A DNA stretch of 64,000 nt. It comes from Methylobacterium sp. J-067 (GTDB lineage: Bacteria > Pseudomonadota > Alphaproteobacteria > Rhizobiales > Beijerinckiaceae). The stretch covers positions 1 to 64,000 of the forward strand of contig NZ_JAKSXZ010000054.1 in NCBI RefSeq assembly GCF_022829465.1, in the 5' to 3' direction. Within the stretch, counting starts at the first letter, position 1; each line of letters begins with the position of its first letter. This document shows, one piece after another, positions 19,774 to 29,703 of the stretch. Below the pieces are notes generated by a model. That model worked only from the letters and a program-made list of their open reading frames with translations. It had not been told where the DNA came from and ran no database searches. The position numbers were made by a program, and so were the translations under genes.

Positions 19774-21366
19774 CTAGCCGGCGCGGCTCACGTTCCAGAA
19801 GAGCGGCAGCCCAGTGAGCATGTTGTCGAGGTCGCTGCGATAGGCCGAAGGCTGGAAGTACTGGCCGCAGGGCAGGTAGGCGCCGACCTCCAGCGCCCGC
19901 GCCTGAATCTTGGCGGCGAGCGCCTGCTGCGCGGGCAGGTCCGGGGCCTGGAACCACGCGTTGCGTAGGTCCTCGATGGGCGCGTCCGTCAGCCAGCTCG
20001 GGATGCCCGACCGGCCGTTGCCCCGCGCGGCGAGGTGGTAGGCCGGCGAGAGCTGGTCGAGCCCGCCCGAGAAGACCCCGAACATCGACCAGCCGCCCTG
20101 GTCGATGGGCTTCGCATTCAGGATGCGCTGGTTCACCGTGCCCCAATCGGTGGCGACGTAATCGAGATTCAGCCCAAGCTTTCGGCAGACATCGCCCATC
20201 ACTTCGCAGATCGCGGAGATGCGTGGCACGTCGGTGCCGGCGAGCAGCACCACCTTCTCGCCCTTGTAGCCCGCCGCTTCCAGGGCGCGCTTCGAGGCGG
20301 CGAGGTCGCGGGGACCGGTCAGGGCCTTCATGCCGGCATCCGAGGCCATCGGGCCGCCGGGTGTGAAGATCCCGCAGGGGCCGCGGCGGATGGCGGGGTC
20401 GGTCCCGGCTACCGCGTCCATCATCTCGCCCTGGTCCACCGCCGTCAGCACCGCGTGGCTGATGGCCGGGTTGTCGAAGGGCGGCTGCGTGTGGTTCAGG
20501 CGGATCTGGCCGATCAGCCCCGTGGTCTCGATGAGCGCGACCTTGATGTCCGATTGCCGCGAGAGGGCCGGCACGAGGTCCACGAGGGGCTGCTCCCACC
20601 AGTCGATCTCGCCCGAGCGCAGGGCGCCGGCGGCGGTCGAGCCATCGGGGATGGTGCGCCATTCGATCCGGTCGAACCGCGCGATCTTCGGGCCGGCGGT
20701 GAAGCTCGCCGTGCCGCCCTCGCGGGGCTTGTAGCCCTCGAATCGGCGATAGACGTTGAGGGAGCCCGGCACCCGCTCCTGCGCCACGTAGCGGAAGGGG
20801 CCGCTGCCGATCATCTCGGTGACGGCCTGGGTCGGCGGCACGGCGGCCAGCCGCTCGGGCATGATGACCGGCACGTAGGAGACCGGCTTCGCCAGCGCCT
20901 CCGGCAGGAGCGGGAAGGGGCGTTTCAGCCGGAACAGCAATTCCTTGTCGGTGGGGGCGGTGAGTTCGTTCACCGCCGCGAACAGCGCGCTGCCGAACGA
21001 ATCGCGCTGGCCCCAGCGCTTCAGGCTCGCCACCGCGTCGCGGGCCAGGACGGGGGTGCCGTCGTGGAAGAGCAGCCCGTCGCGCAGGGTAAGCCGCCAG
21101 GTGAGGCCGCCATCCTCGACCCTGTGGCCCGCCACCATCTGCGGCTGCGCGCGATAGGACGAATCGAGGCCGTACAGGGTGTCGAACACCATCAGCGCGT
21201 GCGTGCGCGTGACGTAGTTCGTGGTGATGATCGGATCGAGCAGCGCCAAGTCGGCGTAGGGCACGAAGCGGAGGGTGGAGGCGCTCGCCGCCCGCACCAG
21301 GGCGGGGCGTGCGATGGCTCCCGCCAGCAGGGCGCCGGCACCCGTGATCACCGTGCGTCGCTTCAT
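19774..21366 (-). CDS. Peptide/nickel-type ABC transporter substrate-binding protein (SBP_bac_5)
   Basis: A 530-residue periplasmic binding protein of family 5. MKRRTVITGAGALLAGAIARP is an export signal with paired basic residues (Tat-like), ending near LVRAAS. Family 5 features include PYADLALLDPIITTNYVTRTHALMV, then DGGLTWRLTLRDGLLFHDGTPV and the TAAGALRSGEIDWWEQP segment. It would deliver oligopeptides or similar solutes to an inner-membrane ABC importer. It is divergent from, and clearly paralogous to, the binding-protein gene at 21731, which heads the permease operon; it may be an alternative receptor for the same importer. ATG 21366 has GAGAG upstream. Confidence 0.9.
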   Translation of the reverse strand: MKRRTVITGAGALLAGAIARPALVRAASASTLRFVPYADLALLDPIITTNYVTRTHALMVFDTLYGLDSSYRAQPQMVAGHRVEDGGLTWRLTLRDGLLFHDGTPVLARDAVASLKRWGQRDSFGSALFAAVNELTAPTDKELLFRLKRPFPLLPEALAKPVSYVPVIMPERLAAVPPTQAVTEMIGSGPFRYVAQERVPGSLNVYRRFEGYKPREGGTASFTAGPKIARFDRIEWRTIPDGSTAAGALRSGEIDWWEQPLVDLVPALSRQSDIKVALIETTGLIGQIRLNHTQPPFDNPAISHAVLTAVDQGEMMDAVAGTDPAIRRGPCGIFTPGGPMASDAGMKALTGPRDLAASKRALEAAGYKGEKVVLLAGTDVPRISAICEVMGDVCRKLGLNLDYVATDWGTVNQRILNAKPIDQGGWSMFGVFSGGLDQLSPAYHLAARGNGRSGIPSWLTDAPIEDLRNAWFQAPDLPAQQALAAKIQARALEVGAYLPCGQYFQPSAYRSDLDNMLTGLPLFWNVSRAG

Positions 21367-21730
21367 CGAGTTTCTCTCGAATTTTGGATATCGTGCCTTT
21401 CCCTGAGGCAACGCCCGTGCCGAACGAGCCTGTGGGAGAAAGTTATTCTCTCCAACGCCATTTCGCGAACATAACTAGACGCCGGCTGCCCAGATAATAA
21501 GCTGCTCATCCGTTGGTCATGCGGATGGAGAGCACGGCGAGGGTGGCCCAGCGCTTGCAACGATCCCGTCCGAGCCCGGTGATCCCGGAGCCTCACCGAC
21601 CGTCGCGCGGATACGGGCTCGCCATCGAGCGCCGGCCATCCCGGCACCGTGTGCCGCGCGAGTCCAACGAACGATTGATGCCCTCCGGGGGCTGCTCGAT
21701 GGGGCGGCCAGCCCCGGCTTGGAGACGATG
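21367..21730. other. Divergent promoter region between two binding-protein genes
   Basis: About 364 bases between two divergently read ABC binding-protein genes. It should contain both promoters. No gene, repeat or clear operator was found. The short frames seen here overlap on both strands and have no ribosome binding sites. Confidence 0.55.
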
Positions 21731-23326
21731 ATGGACCGCAGGACCTTCCTGAAGACTTCCGCCGCCCTCGGCGCCGCCGGCCTCGCGGCTCCCCGTCTCG
21801 CCACCCCGGCGCTCGCGCAGAACGCCAAGGTCCTGCGCTTCGTGCCGCAATCCAACCTCGCCAACTTCGATCCCGTCTGGGGCACCCAGTACGTGGTGCG
21901 GAATGCCGGCGCGATGGTCTGGGACATGCTCTACGGCGTCGATGCCAACCTGAAGCCGCAGCGGCAGATGGTCGGCTCGGAGGAGATGAGCCCCGATGGC
22001 CTCACCTGGACCTTCAAGCTCCGCCCCGGCCTGAAATTCCACGACGGCGAGCCGGTCCTGGCCAAGGATGTGGTGGCGAGCCTCAACCGCTGGATGGCGC
22101 GCGATCCGATCGGCGTGATGATCAAGGCTATCCAGGACGAACTCGCCGCCGTGGACGACACCGCTTTCCGCTGGCGCCTGCGGAAGCCCTTCCCGAAGCT
22201 TCTGTTCGCGCTCGGCAAGACCAACGTCCCCGGCGCGTTCATCATGCCGGAGCGGATCGCAAAGACCGACCCGTTCACGCAGATCACCGAATATGTCGGC
22301 TCCGGGCCGATGAAGTTCCTGAAGAACGAGTGGGTGCCCGGCGCACGCGCCGCCTTCGAGACCTTCAAGGACTACAAGCCCCGCGACGAGCCGGCCTCCT
22401 GGCTCGCGGGCGGCAAGCGGATGCTGATCGACCGGGTGGAATGGGTGATCATGCCCGACGCCGCCACCGCCTCGGCGGCGCTCCAGAACGGCGAGGTCGA
22501 TTGGTGGGAGAACCCGATCCCCGACCTCGTTCCGCTCCTGCGCAAGAACAAGGACATCCGCGTCGACATCGCCGACCCGCTGGGCAATGTCGGCTCGTTC
22601 CGGATGAACCATCTGCTCCCGCCCTTCGACAATCCGAAGATCCGGCAGGCCGTCCTCGTGGGCATGAACCAGGAGGATTACATGCGCGCCATCGTCGGCG
22701 ACGACGAGGCCCTGTGGAAGCCGCTGCCCGGCTTCTTCACCCCGGGCACGCCGCTCTACAGCGAGGCGGGCGGCGCGAAGGTCGGCAAGGGCGACATCGA
22801 GACCGCCAAGAAGATGCTCAAGGAGGCGGGCTACAAGGGCGAGAAAGTGGTCTGCGTCGTGGCGCAGGACCAGCCGATCACCAAGGCGCAGGGCGACATC
22901 ACCGCCGACCTCCTGAAGCAGATCGGCTTCAACGTCGATTTCGTCGCCACCGACTGGGGCACGGTGGGCACCCGCCGCGCCTCCAAGGCGCCCATCGCGC
23001 AGGGCGGCTGGAACATGTTCCACACGTGGCACGCGGGCGCGGACGCCATCAACCCGGCCGGCTACCCGGCGGTGCGGGCCAACGGCGACAAGGCGTGGTT
23101 CGGCTGGCCGACGATCCCGGCGGTGGAATCGGGCATCGCCGAATGGTTCGATGCGCCGGACGAGGCGTCCGAGAAGGTGGCCATCGACAAGACGAACGCC
23201 GCCGCCCTCGACGGCGTGGTCTACGCGCCGACCGGCTTCTTCCTCGGCTACCAAGCGTGGCGCAAGAACGTCGAGGGCATCGTGAAGGGGCCGCTCCCCT
23301 TCGTCTGGGGCGTCTCGAAGGCCTGA
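21731..23326 (+). CDS. Peptide/nickel-type ABC transporter substrate-binding protein (SBP_bac_5)
   Basis: A 531-residue family 5 binding protein. The N-terminus MDRRTFLKTSAALGAAGLAA carries a Tat motif (RRTFLK) followed by a hydrophobic core and ATPALAQN cleavage region. Core features mirror the divergent paralogue: NLANFDPVWGTQYVVRNAG, DGLTWTFKLRPGLKFHDGEPV and SAALQNGEVDWWENPIPD. It is the first gene of an importer operon (binding protein, two permeases, two ATPases). ATG 21731 is six bases after GGAG; the ATG three bases earlier is possible. Confidence 0.92.
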   Translation: MDRRTFLKTSAALGAAGLAAPRLATPALAQNAKVLRFVPQSNLANFDPVWGTQYVVRNAGAMVWDMLYGVDANLKPQRQMVGSEEMSPDGLTWTFKLRPGLKFHDGEPVLAKDVVASLNRWMARDPIGVMIKAIQDELAAVDDTAFRWRLRKPFPKLLFALGKTNVPGAFIMPERIAKTDPFTQITEYVGSGPMKFLKNEWVPGARAAFETFKDYKPRDEPASWLAGGKRMLIDRVEWVIMPDAATASAALQNGEVDWWENPIPDLVPLLRKNKDIRVDIADPLGNVGSFRMNHLLPPFDNPKIRQAVLVGMNQEDYMRAIVGDDEALWKPLPGFFTPGTPLYSEAGGAKVGKGDIETAKKMLKEAGYKGEKVVCVVAQDQPITKAQGDITADLLKQIGFNVDFVATDWGTVGTRRASKAPIAQGGWNMFHTWHAGADAINPAGYPAVRANGDKAWFGWPTIPAVESGIAEWFDAPDEASEKVAIDKTNAAALDGVVYAPTGFFLGYQAWRKNVEGIVKGPLPFVWGVSKA

Positions 23327-23333
23327 GGTTCCG

Positions 23334-24275
23334 ATGCTCGGCTATATCAGCAGGCGGATCCTCGCCACGATTCCGGTGATGGCGGTGGTGGGGCTGTTCG
23401 TCTTCAGCCTCCTCTACCTCTCCCCCGGCGACCCGGCCGCCATCATCGCGGGCGATCAGGCGACGCCTGCGGATATCGAGCGCATTCGCGCGTCGCTCGG
23501 CCTCGACCGGCCCTTCCTCGTCCGCTTCGGCGAGTGGGGGTGGCGGATCCTCCACGGGGACCTCGGCCTCTCGATCTTCACCAACCTGCCCGTCACCACC
23601 ATGATCGGGCAGAGGGTCGAGCCCACGGTCTCACTGATGTGCGTCACGCTGGTCTTCGCCATCGTCGTGGCGGTGCCGCTGGGTGTGCTCGCGGCCTGGA
23701 AGGCGGGAAGCCTCATCGACCGTATGGTGATGGGCCTCGCAGTGGCCGGCTTCTCGGTGCCGGTCTTCGTGGTGGGCTATATCCTCGCCTATGTCTTCGC
23801 CCTCCAGCTCAATTGGCTGCCGGTGCAGGGCTACACGCCCCTGTCTCAGGGCCTGTGGCCCTGGCTCTCGAACCTGATCCTGCCCTCGGTGACGCTCGGC
23901 CTCGTCTACATCGCCCTCATCGCGCGGGTGACGCGGGCGACCATGCTCGACGTGCTGAGCCAGGATTACGTGCGCACCGCCCGCGCCAAGGGTCTCGCCC
24001 AGCACAACGTGCTGTTCGTCCACGCGCTGAAGAACGCGGCGGTGCCCATCGTCACCGTGATCGGCATCGGCATCGCCCTGCTCATCGGCGGCGCGGTGGT
24101 GACGGAGACCGTCTTCGCCATCCCCGGCCTCGGGCGGCTGACGGTGGATGCGATCCTGCGGCGTGACTACCCGGTCATCCAGGGCGTCGTACTGCTGTTC
24201 AGCTTCATCTACGTGCTGGTCAATCTCGCCATCGACCTGTTCTACACGATACTCGATCCGAGGATCCGCTATTGA
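23334..24275 (+). CDS. Dipeptide-type ABC transporter permease (DppB-like)
   Basis: A 313-residue inner-membrane permease. It begins MLGYISRRILATIPVMAVVG and has six or so hydrophobic helices. The EAA loop region is DYVRTARAKGLAQHNVLFVHALKNAAVP, typical of DppB/OppB, which contacts the ATPase. It starts seven bases after the binding-protein stop and overlaps the next permease by four bases (TTGA), indicating translational coupling. Confidence 0.93.
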   Translation: MLGYISRRILATIPVMAVVGLFVFSLLYLSPGDPAAIIAGDQATPADIERIRASLGLDRPFLVRFGEWGWRILHGDLGLSIFTNLPVTTMIGQRVEPTVSLMCVTLVFAIVVAVPLGVLAAWKAGSLIDRMVMGLAVAGFSVPVFVVGYILAYVFALQLNWLPVQGYTPLSQGLWPWLSNLILPSVTLGLVYIALIARVTRATMLDVLSQDYVRTARAKGLAQHNVLFVHALKNAAVPIVTVIGIGIALLIGGAVVTETVFAIPGLGRLTVDAILRRDYPVIQGVVLLFSFIYVLVNLAIDLFYTILDPRIRY

Positions 24276-25192
24276 GCGCGACGATCGTTCCCCACATGGA
24301 CGCCGCCGCCCCGGCCGTGGCCGCTCCGCTCCCCGACGTCATCCCCCCGCGTAAGGCGCGGGGGCCGGTCTGGCGGTTCATCCGCCGCTACCCGACCGTG
24401 GTGGTGGGTGGGGTCATCCTCACCGTCATCCTCGTCGCCTCGCTGCTGGCGCCGTGGCTCGGCACGGTCGATCCGACCGCGCTCGCCCCGGCCAAGCGCA
24501 CCCGGCTGCCCTCCGCGCAATACTGGTTCGGTACCGACATGCTCGGCCGGGACATCTACTCCCGCGTCATCTACGGGGCGCGGGTCTCGCTGCTCGTCGG
24601 CTTCTCGGTGGCGGTGCTGGCTTCCATCGGCGGGCTCGCCATCGGCCTCGTCTCGGGGATGGTGCGCAGGCTCGACGGCATCGTCATGCGCATCGTGGAC
24701 GGCATGATGTCGATCCCGCCGATCCTGCTCGCCATCGCCCTCATGGCGCTGACGCGGGGCTCGGTGCAGAACGTCATCATCGCCATCACCATCGCGGAGA
24801 TTCCCCGCGTCGCCCGCCTCGTGCGCGGCGTGGTGCTGTCCCTGCGCGAGCAGCCCTATGTCGAGGCGGCGGTGACGACGGGCACGCGGATGCCGGCGAT
24901 CATCTGGCGGCACATCCTGCCCAACACCCTGGCGCCGATGACCGTGCAGGCGACCTATATCTGCGCCTCGGCGATGATCACGGAGGCGATCCTCTCCTTC
25001 ATCGGCGCGGGCGTGCCGCCCTCGGTGCCGACCTGGGGGAACATCATGGCCGAGGGCCGGGCCCTCTGGCAGGTGAAGTTTTACATCATCCTGTTCCCGG
25101 CCATCGCCCTGTCCCTCACCGTCCTAGCGGTGAACCTCGTCGGCGACGGGCTTCGCGATGCCCTCGACCCCCGCATGGCCAAGGAAGTGTGA
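24272..25192 (+). CDS. Dipeptide-type ABC transporter permease (DppC-like)
   Basis: A 306-residue permease of the DppC/OppC group. It has a soluble N-terminus, a first helix [20 protein letters not shown], the [20 protein letters not shown] motif typical of DppC, and an EAA loop [23 protein letters not shown]. The TTG start at 24272 overlaps the DppB stop and has GAGGA eight bases upstream; an internal ATG at 24296 is the alternative. It forms the heterodimeric channel with the preceding gene product. Confidence 0.92.
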   Translation: MSATIVPHMDAAAPAVAAPLPDVIPPRKARGPVWRFIRRYPTVVVGGVILTVILVASLLAPWLGTVDPTALAPAKRTRLPSAQYWFGTDMLGRDIYSRVIYGARVSLLVGFSVAVLASIGGLAIGLVSGMVRRLDGIVMRIVDGMMSIPPILLAIALMALTRGSVQNVIIAITIAEIPRVARLVRGVVLSLREQPYVEAAVTTGTRMPAIIWRHILPNTLAPMTVQATYICASAMITEAILSFIGAGVPPSVPTWGNIMAEGRALWQVKFYIILFPAIALSLTVLAVNLVGDGLRDALDPRMAKEV

Positions 25193-25202
25193 GGTGCAGC
25201 GC

Positions 25203-26201
25203 ATGAACGAGGCACCGCTCCTCTCCATCGAGAACCTTCAAGTCCATTTCCGTACCCCTGAGGGGGTGAACCGGGCGGTGGACGGTGTGTCCTTCGCCAT
25301 CGGCGCGGGCGAGACGTTGGCCATCGTGGGCGAATCCGGCTGCGGCAAGTCCGTGACGTCCATGTCCATCCTGCGGCTCCTGCCGGAGCCTCCGGCGGCC
25401 ATCGCGGGGGCGATCCGCTTCCAGGGCACGAACCTGCTCGACCTCTCCGACAAGGAGATGCGCAAAATCCGCGGCAACGACATCAGCGTGATCTTCCAGG
25501 AGCCGATGACGAGCCTGAACCCCGTCCTCACGGTCGGGCGGCAGATCGGCGAGACCTTGCGCCTGCACCAGGGCCTCAGCCGGGCGCAGGCGGAGGAGCG
25601 AGCGGTGGAAATGCTGACTCTGGTCGGCATTCCCGAGCCGAAGCGCCGGGTGCGGGAATACCCGCACCAGCTCTCCGGCGGCATGCGCCAGCGGGTGATG
25701 ATCGCCATCGCGCTCGCCTGCTCGCCGAAGCTCCTGATCGCCGACGAGCCGACCACGGCCCTCGACGTGACGATCCAGGCGCAGATCCTCGACCTGATGC
25801 GCGACCTGAAGCACCGAGTCGGCGCGGCGATCATGCTCATCACCCACGATCTCGGCGTGGTGGCCGAGGTCGCGGACCGGGTGGTCGTCATGTACGCGGG
25901 CCGCAAGGTCGAGGAGGCGGCGGTGACGGACCTGTTCCGCAATCCGCGGCATCCCTACACGCGCGGCCTGATGGGGGCGGTGCCCGGCCTCGGCTCCGCC
26001 GAGCACGGCGAGACCGGGCGCCTCGCCGAGATCCCCGGTATGGTGCCGAGCCTGAAGACCCGCATCGAAGGCTGCGTCTTCGCCGGGCGCTGCCCGCAGG
26101 TCGCGGAGATCTGCCGGAAGGCGGCCCCGGCCCTCGAACGCAAGGGGCCGGCGCATCTCGCCGCCTGTCATTTCGCGCCGAAGGACGCGCTCGCGGCATG
26201 A
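25203..26201 (+). CDS. Oligopeptide ABC transporter ATP-binding protein (DppD-like)
   Basis: A 332-residue ABC ATPase. Walker [10 protein letters not shown], signature [15 protein letters not shown], Walker [15 protein letters not shown] and the H-loop ([14 protein letters not shown]) are all present. The C-terminal oligopeptide-transporter extension has the iron-sulfur-type cysteines ([15 protein letters not shown]...AAC) found in DppD/OppD. ATG 25203 lies 11 bases after the permease stop. It overlaps the next ATPase gene by four bases. Confidence 0.94.
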   Translation: MNEAPLLSIENLQVHFRTPEGVNRAVDGVSFAIGAGETLAIVGESGCGKSVTSMSILRLLPEPPAAIAGAIRFQGTNLLDLSDKEMRKIRGNDISVIFQEPMTSLNPVLTVGRQIGETLRLHQGLSRAQAEERAVEMLTLVGIPEPKRRVREYPHQLSGGMRQRVMIAIALACSPKLLIADEPTTALDVTIQAQILDLMRDLKHRVGAAIMLITHDLGVVAEVADRVVVMYAGRKVEEAAVTDLFRNPRHPYTRGLMGAVPGLGSAEHGETGRLAEIPGMVPSLKTRIEGCVFAGRCPQVAEICRKAAPALERKGPAHLAACHFAPKDALAA

Positions 26202-27238
26202 GCGGCACCCCTGAGACCCTTTTGGAGGTCAACGACCTCAAGAAGCATTTCGCCCTCGGGGGCGGCCTGTTCGGCCGCGACAAGAAGGTGCTCAAGGCGG
26301 TGGACGGCCTGTCCTTCACCGTGGCGCGGGGCGAAACCCTGTCGCTCGTGGGGGAATCCGGCTGCGGCAAGTCCACCGTCGCCAAGGCACTGATGCGGCT
26401 CTACCGGCCGACGGCGGGGCAGGTCGTCCTCGGCGGTACGCGGATTGACGAGATGTCGGACGGGGCGCTGCGGCCCCTGCGCCGCCGCATCCAGATGGTG
26501 TTCCAGGACCCGTTCTCGTCCCTCAACCCGCGCATGCGGGTGCGGGCGATCCTTGCCGAACCGATCCGCAATTTCGGCCTCGCCCGGAACAGGGCGGACA
26601 TGGAAAGCCGCCTCGCGGCCCTGATGGAGCGGGTCGGCCTGCCGCGCGAGGCGCTGGGGCGCTATCCGCACGAGTTTTCCGGCGGCCAGCGCCAGCGCAT
26701 CGGCATCGCCCGCGCGCTGGCGGCCGAGCCGGACCTCATCATCTGCGACGAGGCGGTCTCGGCGCTCGACGTCTCGGTGAAGGCGCAGATCGTCAACCTG
26801 CTCGGCGACCTGCAGCGCGAGCTCAACCTCGCCCTGCTGTTCATCTCGCACGACCTTGCCATCGTGGAGCATATGACCCACCGGGTGGCGGTGATGTATC
26901 TCGGCAAGATCGTCGAGATCGGGCCGCGCCGGGAGCTGTTCACGGCGCCGAAGCATCCCTACACGCAGGCGCTCCTCTCGGCGGTGCCCGTGCCGGAGCC
27001 GGGGGCGGCGCGGACCCGCATCGTCCTGAAGGGCGATGTCCCGAGCCCCATCGCGCCGCCGCCCGGGTGCCGCTTCCACACCCGGTGCCCCTACGCCTTC
27101 GACCGCTGTCGCACGGAGGTGCCCGCGCTCGACCCCGTGGGGCGCGGCCACTTCGCTGCCTGCCACCTCAACGAGGCGTCAGGCGGGGCAGCGAGGGATC
27201 ACTTGTCGCCTTCGATGGCGCTGAGCGGCGTCCAGTAG
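26198..27238 (+). CDS. Oligopeptide ABC transporter ATP-binding protein (DppF-like)
   Basis: A 346-residue ABC ATPase pairing with DppD-like. Walker A is GESGCGKST, the signature [15 protein letters not shown], Walker [15 protein letters not shown], and the H-loop [13 protein letters not shown]. It has the C-terminal cysteine cluster ([15 protein letters not shown]...AACH). Its last about 20 residues ([19 protein letters not shown]) extend into the opposite-strand gene at 27199, a 40-base tail-to-tail overlap. It ends the importer operon. Confidence 0.93.
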   Translation: MSGTPETLLEVNDLKKHFALGGGLFGRDKKVLKAVDGLSFTVARGETLSLVGESGCGKSTVAKALMRLYRPTAGQVVLGGTRIDEMSDGALRPLRRRIQMVFQDPFSSLNPRMRVRAILAEPIRNFGLARNRADMESRLAALMERVGLPREALGRYPHEFSGGQRQRIGIARALAAEPDLIICDEAVSALDVSVKAQIVNLLGDLQRELNLALLFISHDLAIVEHMTHRVAVMYLGKIVEIGPRRELFTAPKHPYTQALLSAVPVPEPGAARTRIVLKGDVPSPIAPPPGCRFHTRCPYAFDRCRTEVPALDPVGRGHFAACHLNEASGGAARDHLSPSMALSGVQ

Positions 27239-27537
27239 CACTTGCTCCCGCTCTCCTTGGGGAGGAGGCAGGCATAGCCAATCGTGCGGTTCTGCATCGT
27301 CACCTCCTCCCCGGTCTTCCAGTTCCGGCACTCGCCCGAGCCGAGGCTCGCCCGCAGGAGCTGACCGAAGCCGCTCTCGTCGCCCGCCTGGACGAGCTGG
27401 AACAGACGCTCCGTCACCTCCTGCGCGTGGCAGCCGAAGCGGTTCTTGGTGATCGTCTCGGCCTGGGCGGCGCCGTAGCCCGCGCCGAAGAGGACGAGGG
27501 CGAGAGCGGACGCTCGGGCGAGGGCGGTCTTCTTCAC
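27199..27537 (-). CDS. Secreted hypothetical protein (112 aa)
   Basis: The protein starts with GTG at 27537, supported by GGAGGAG about six bases upstream. The signal peptide is VKKTALARASALALVLFGAG, with cleavage near AAQAE. The mature part has three cysteines (NRFGCHAQEV, SGECRNWKTGEEV, GYACLLP) plus one in SKCYW, so two disulfides are likely. It is probably periplasmic, with no family recognised. It overlaps the end of the DppF-like gene and is divergent from selA. Confidence 0.75.
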   Translation of the reverse strand: MKKTALARASALALVLFGAGYGAAQAETITKNRFGCHAQEVTERLFQLVQAGDESGFGQLLRASLGSGECRNWKTGEEVTMQNRTIGYACLLPKESGSKCYWTPLSAIEGDK

Positions 27538-27668
27538 GGAACGATCTCCTCCGGTTGTTTCAACCTGGCGTGTGCAGGGCGATCTGGTCGGAAATCGGAA
27601 CGGGAGAAAGGTGGCCGATGGGCGCGGCACCCTGGCGTCCCCCGGCGGACCCATTATGTCCTTGCCCG

Positions 27669-29072
27669 ATGACGCACGTTCTCCCAGTCGCCGCGCCGGA
27701 GAAGCGCCGGATCCCCTCCGTCGAGCGGCTGCTCGCCCACCCGGACGGCCAGTCGCTCGCCGAATCCTTCGGGCGCAGCGCCCTGACGGATGCGATCCGG
27801 GGCGATCTCGCGCGGATCCGCTCCGGCGAGACGTCCGCGGGGGACGAGGCGGCGATCCTCGCGCGCTGCGGCGAGGCGCTGGCGGCGGAGCGGGAGCCGT
27901 CGCTGCGGCCGGTCTTCAACCTGACCGGCACGGTGCTGCACACCAATCTCGGCCGCGCCCTGCTGCCGCGCTCGGCGGCGGAGGCCGTCACGGCGGTGAT
28001 GACCCAGGCGACGAACCTCGAATTCGACCTTGCCACCGGACAGCGGGGGGAGCGCGACGACCATATCGAGCGGCTGATCTGCCGGATCACAGGGGCCGAG
28101 GCGGCCATCGTCGTCAACAACAACGCCGCCGCCGTGCTGCTGGTGCTGAACGCGCTCGCCATGCGCAAGGAGGTCGTGGTCTCGCGCGGCGAACTCGTAG
28201 AGATCGGCGGCTCCTTCCGCGTGCCGGATGTGATGGTCCGCGCCGGCTGCAAGCTGCGGGAAGTCGGCACCACCAACCGCACGCACCTGCGCGACTTCGC
28301 GGAGGCGATGGGCCCCGCCACCGGTCTCGCGATGAAGGTGCACCCAAGCAACTACGCCATCAGCGGTTTCACCGCACAGCCCGATCCGGATGCGCTCCAC
28401 GCCCTGTGCCGCGAGCGCGGCGTGCCGCTGGCGGAGGATCTGGGCAGCGGGAGCCTGATCGACCTCGCCGCCTACGGCCTGCCCCCGGAGCCGACCGTGA
28501 GCGCGGCCCTGTCGCGGGCCGATGTCGTGACCTTCAGCGGCGACAAGCTCCTCGGCGCGGTGCAATGCGGGATCGTGGCCGGGCGGAAGGATCTCCTGGC
28601 CCGCATCCGCAAGAGCCCACTTAAGCGCGCCCTGCGGGTCGACAAGATGACCTACGCGGCCCTGGAGGCGGTGCTGCGCCTCTACCTCCACCCGGAACGG
28701 CTGCGCGAGGAACTGCCGACGCTGCGGCTGCTCACGCGGGAGCGGGCGGACATCGCTGCGCAGGCCGAACGCCTCGCCCCCGAGGTCGCGGAGCGGCTGC
28801 GGGGCCACGCTGGCGTGGCGGTCACGGAGACGATGAGCCAGATCGGCTCCGGCGCCCTGCCGGTCGAGACCCTGCCCAGCGCCGCCCTGGTCCTGACACC
28901 CGAGGCGGAGGGCCGCTCGCGCAGCACGGGCGGCCGCTGCCGCCGCCTCGCCGAGAGACTACGCGGCGCGCCCGTGCCAATCATCGGACGCATCAAGGAT
29001 GATACAGTCCTGCTCGATCTACGCACCCTGGAGGACGAACGGGGCTTCCTCGATAGCCTCGCGGCGTTGTAG
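27669..29072 (+). CDS. selA: L-seryl-tRNA(Sec) selenium transferase
   Basis: A 467-residue PLP-dependent enzyme that converts Ser-tRNA(Sec) to Sec-tRNA(Sec) using selenophosphate. Family features are RRIPSVERLLAHPDG at the N-terminus, RPVFNLTGTVLHTNLGRALLP, VNNNAAAVLLVLNALA and the PLP lysine in TFSGDKLLGAVQCGI. The presence of selA means the organism should make a selenoprotein, usually a formate dehydrogenase. No selB, selD or tRNA-Sec was found in the window, and the molybdopterin enzyme nearby has no in-frame TGA. ATG 27669 (MTHVLPVAAPEKR) fits the family N-terminus better than the longer frame from 27555. Confidence 0.94.
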   Translation: MTHVLPVAAPEKRRIPSVERLLAHPDGQSLAESFGRSALTDAIRGDLARIRSGETSAGDEAAILARCGEALAAEREPSLRPVFNLTGTVLHTNLGRALLPRSAAEAVTAVMTQATNLEFDLATGQRGERDDHIERLICRITGAEAAIVVNNNAAAVLLVLNALAMRKEVVVSRGELVEIGGSFRVPDVMVRAGCKLREVGTTNRTHLRDFAEAMGPATGLAMKVHPSNYAISGFTAQPDPDALHALCRERGVPLAEDLGSGSLIDLAAYGLPPEPTVSAALSRADVVTFSGDKLLGAVQCGIVAGRKDLLARIRKSPLKRALRVDKMTYAALEAVLRLYLHPERLREELPTLRLLTRERADIAAQAERLAPEVAERLRGHAGVAVTETMSQIGSGALPVETLPSAALVLTPEAEGRSRSTGGRCRRLAERLRGAPVPIIGRIKDDTVLLDLRTLEDERGFLDSLAAL

Positions 29073-29229
29073 GCCTGATATCTGCATCGTCCCCGGAACG
29101 ATGCGGTGTGAAGTCTCTCATGCGTCCAGCCCACGCATGCGATTTCCCGACAATGTGCTAAGGCTGTCGATGCAGCCGGCACGAAGCCGGGCGGAACGGC
29201 CGACGTAGAGTATTGGACGAGCGTTCACG

Positions 29230-29700
29230 ATGGCGGACACGGCAGAGACGATCGACCATCCGTCCGTTACGGAATCGCTGCGCCTCGACAACCAGCTTTG
29301 CTACGCGCTCTACGCGGCTGCGCATCGCATGACGAAGTCGTACCGGCCGCTGCTCGAACGGCTGGGCGTCACCTACCCGCAATATCTCGTGCTCCTCGTC
29401 CTGTGGGAGCAGGACGGCGTGACCGTCTCCGAGATCGGCCGGCGGCTGCGCCTCGATTCCGGGACGCTCACCCCCGTGCTCAAGCGCCTGGAAAGCGCGG
29501 GCTTCCTGCTGCGCACCCGGCGGCAGAGCGACGAGCGCGAGGTCGAGATCGGCCTGACGGACCAGGGCCGGGAGCTGCGGGTTGAGGCCGCCACCGTGCG
29601 CGAAACGGTGATGTGCCAGCTCGAAATGAGCGAGCCCGAGATCCGCAACCTGCGCCGGGACCTCAATCTGGTGATCGACCGCCTCGGCTCGCCCGAGTGA
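29230..29700 (+). CDS. ohrR: OhrR-type MarR-family peroxide-sensing regulator
   Basis: A 156-residue winged-helix repressor. The N-terminal [18 protein letters not shown] segment carries the reactive Cys (about Cys24) conserved in OhrR, which senses organic hydroperoxides. The DNA-binding wing is [34 protein letters not shown], followed by [17 protein letters not shown]. OhrR usually represses ohr, but no ohr gene is adjacent here. The downstream pentapeptide gene is on the other strand and stops three bases away. Confidence 0.88.
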   Translation: MADTAETIDHPSVTESLRLDNQLCYALYAAAHRMTKSYRPLLERLGVTYPQYLVLLVLWEQDGVTVSEIGRRLRLDSGTLTPVLKRLESAGFLLRTRRQSDEREVEIGLTDQGRELRVEAATVRETVMCQLEMSEPEIRNLRRDLNLVIDRLGSPE

Positions 29701-29703
29701 GCC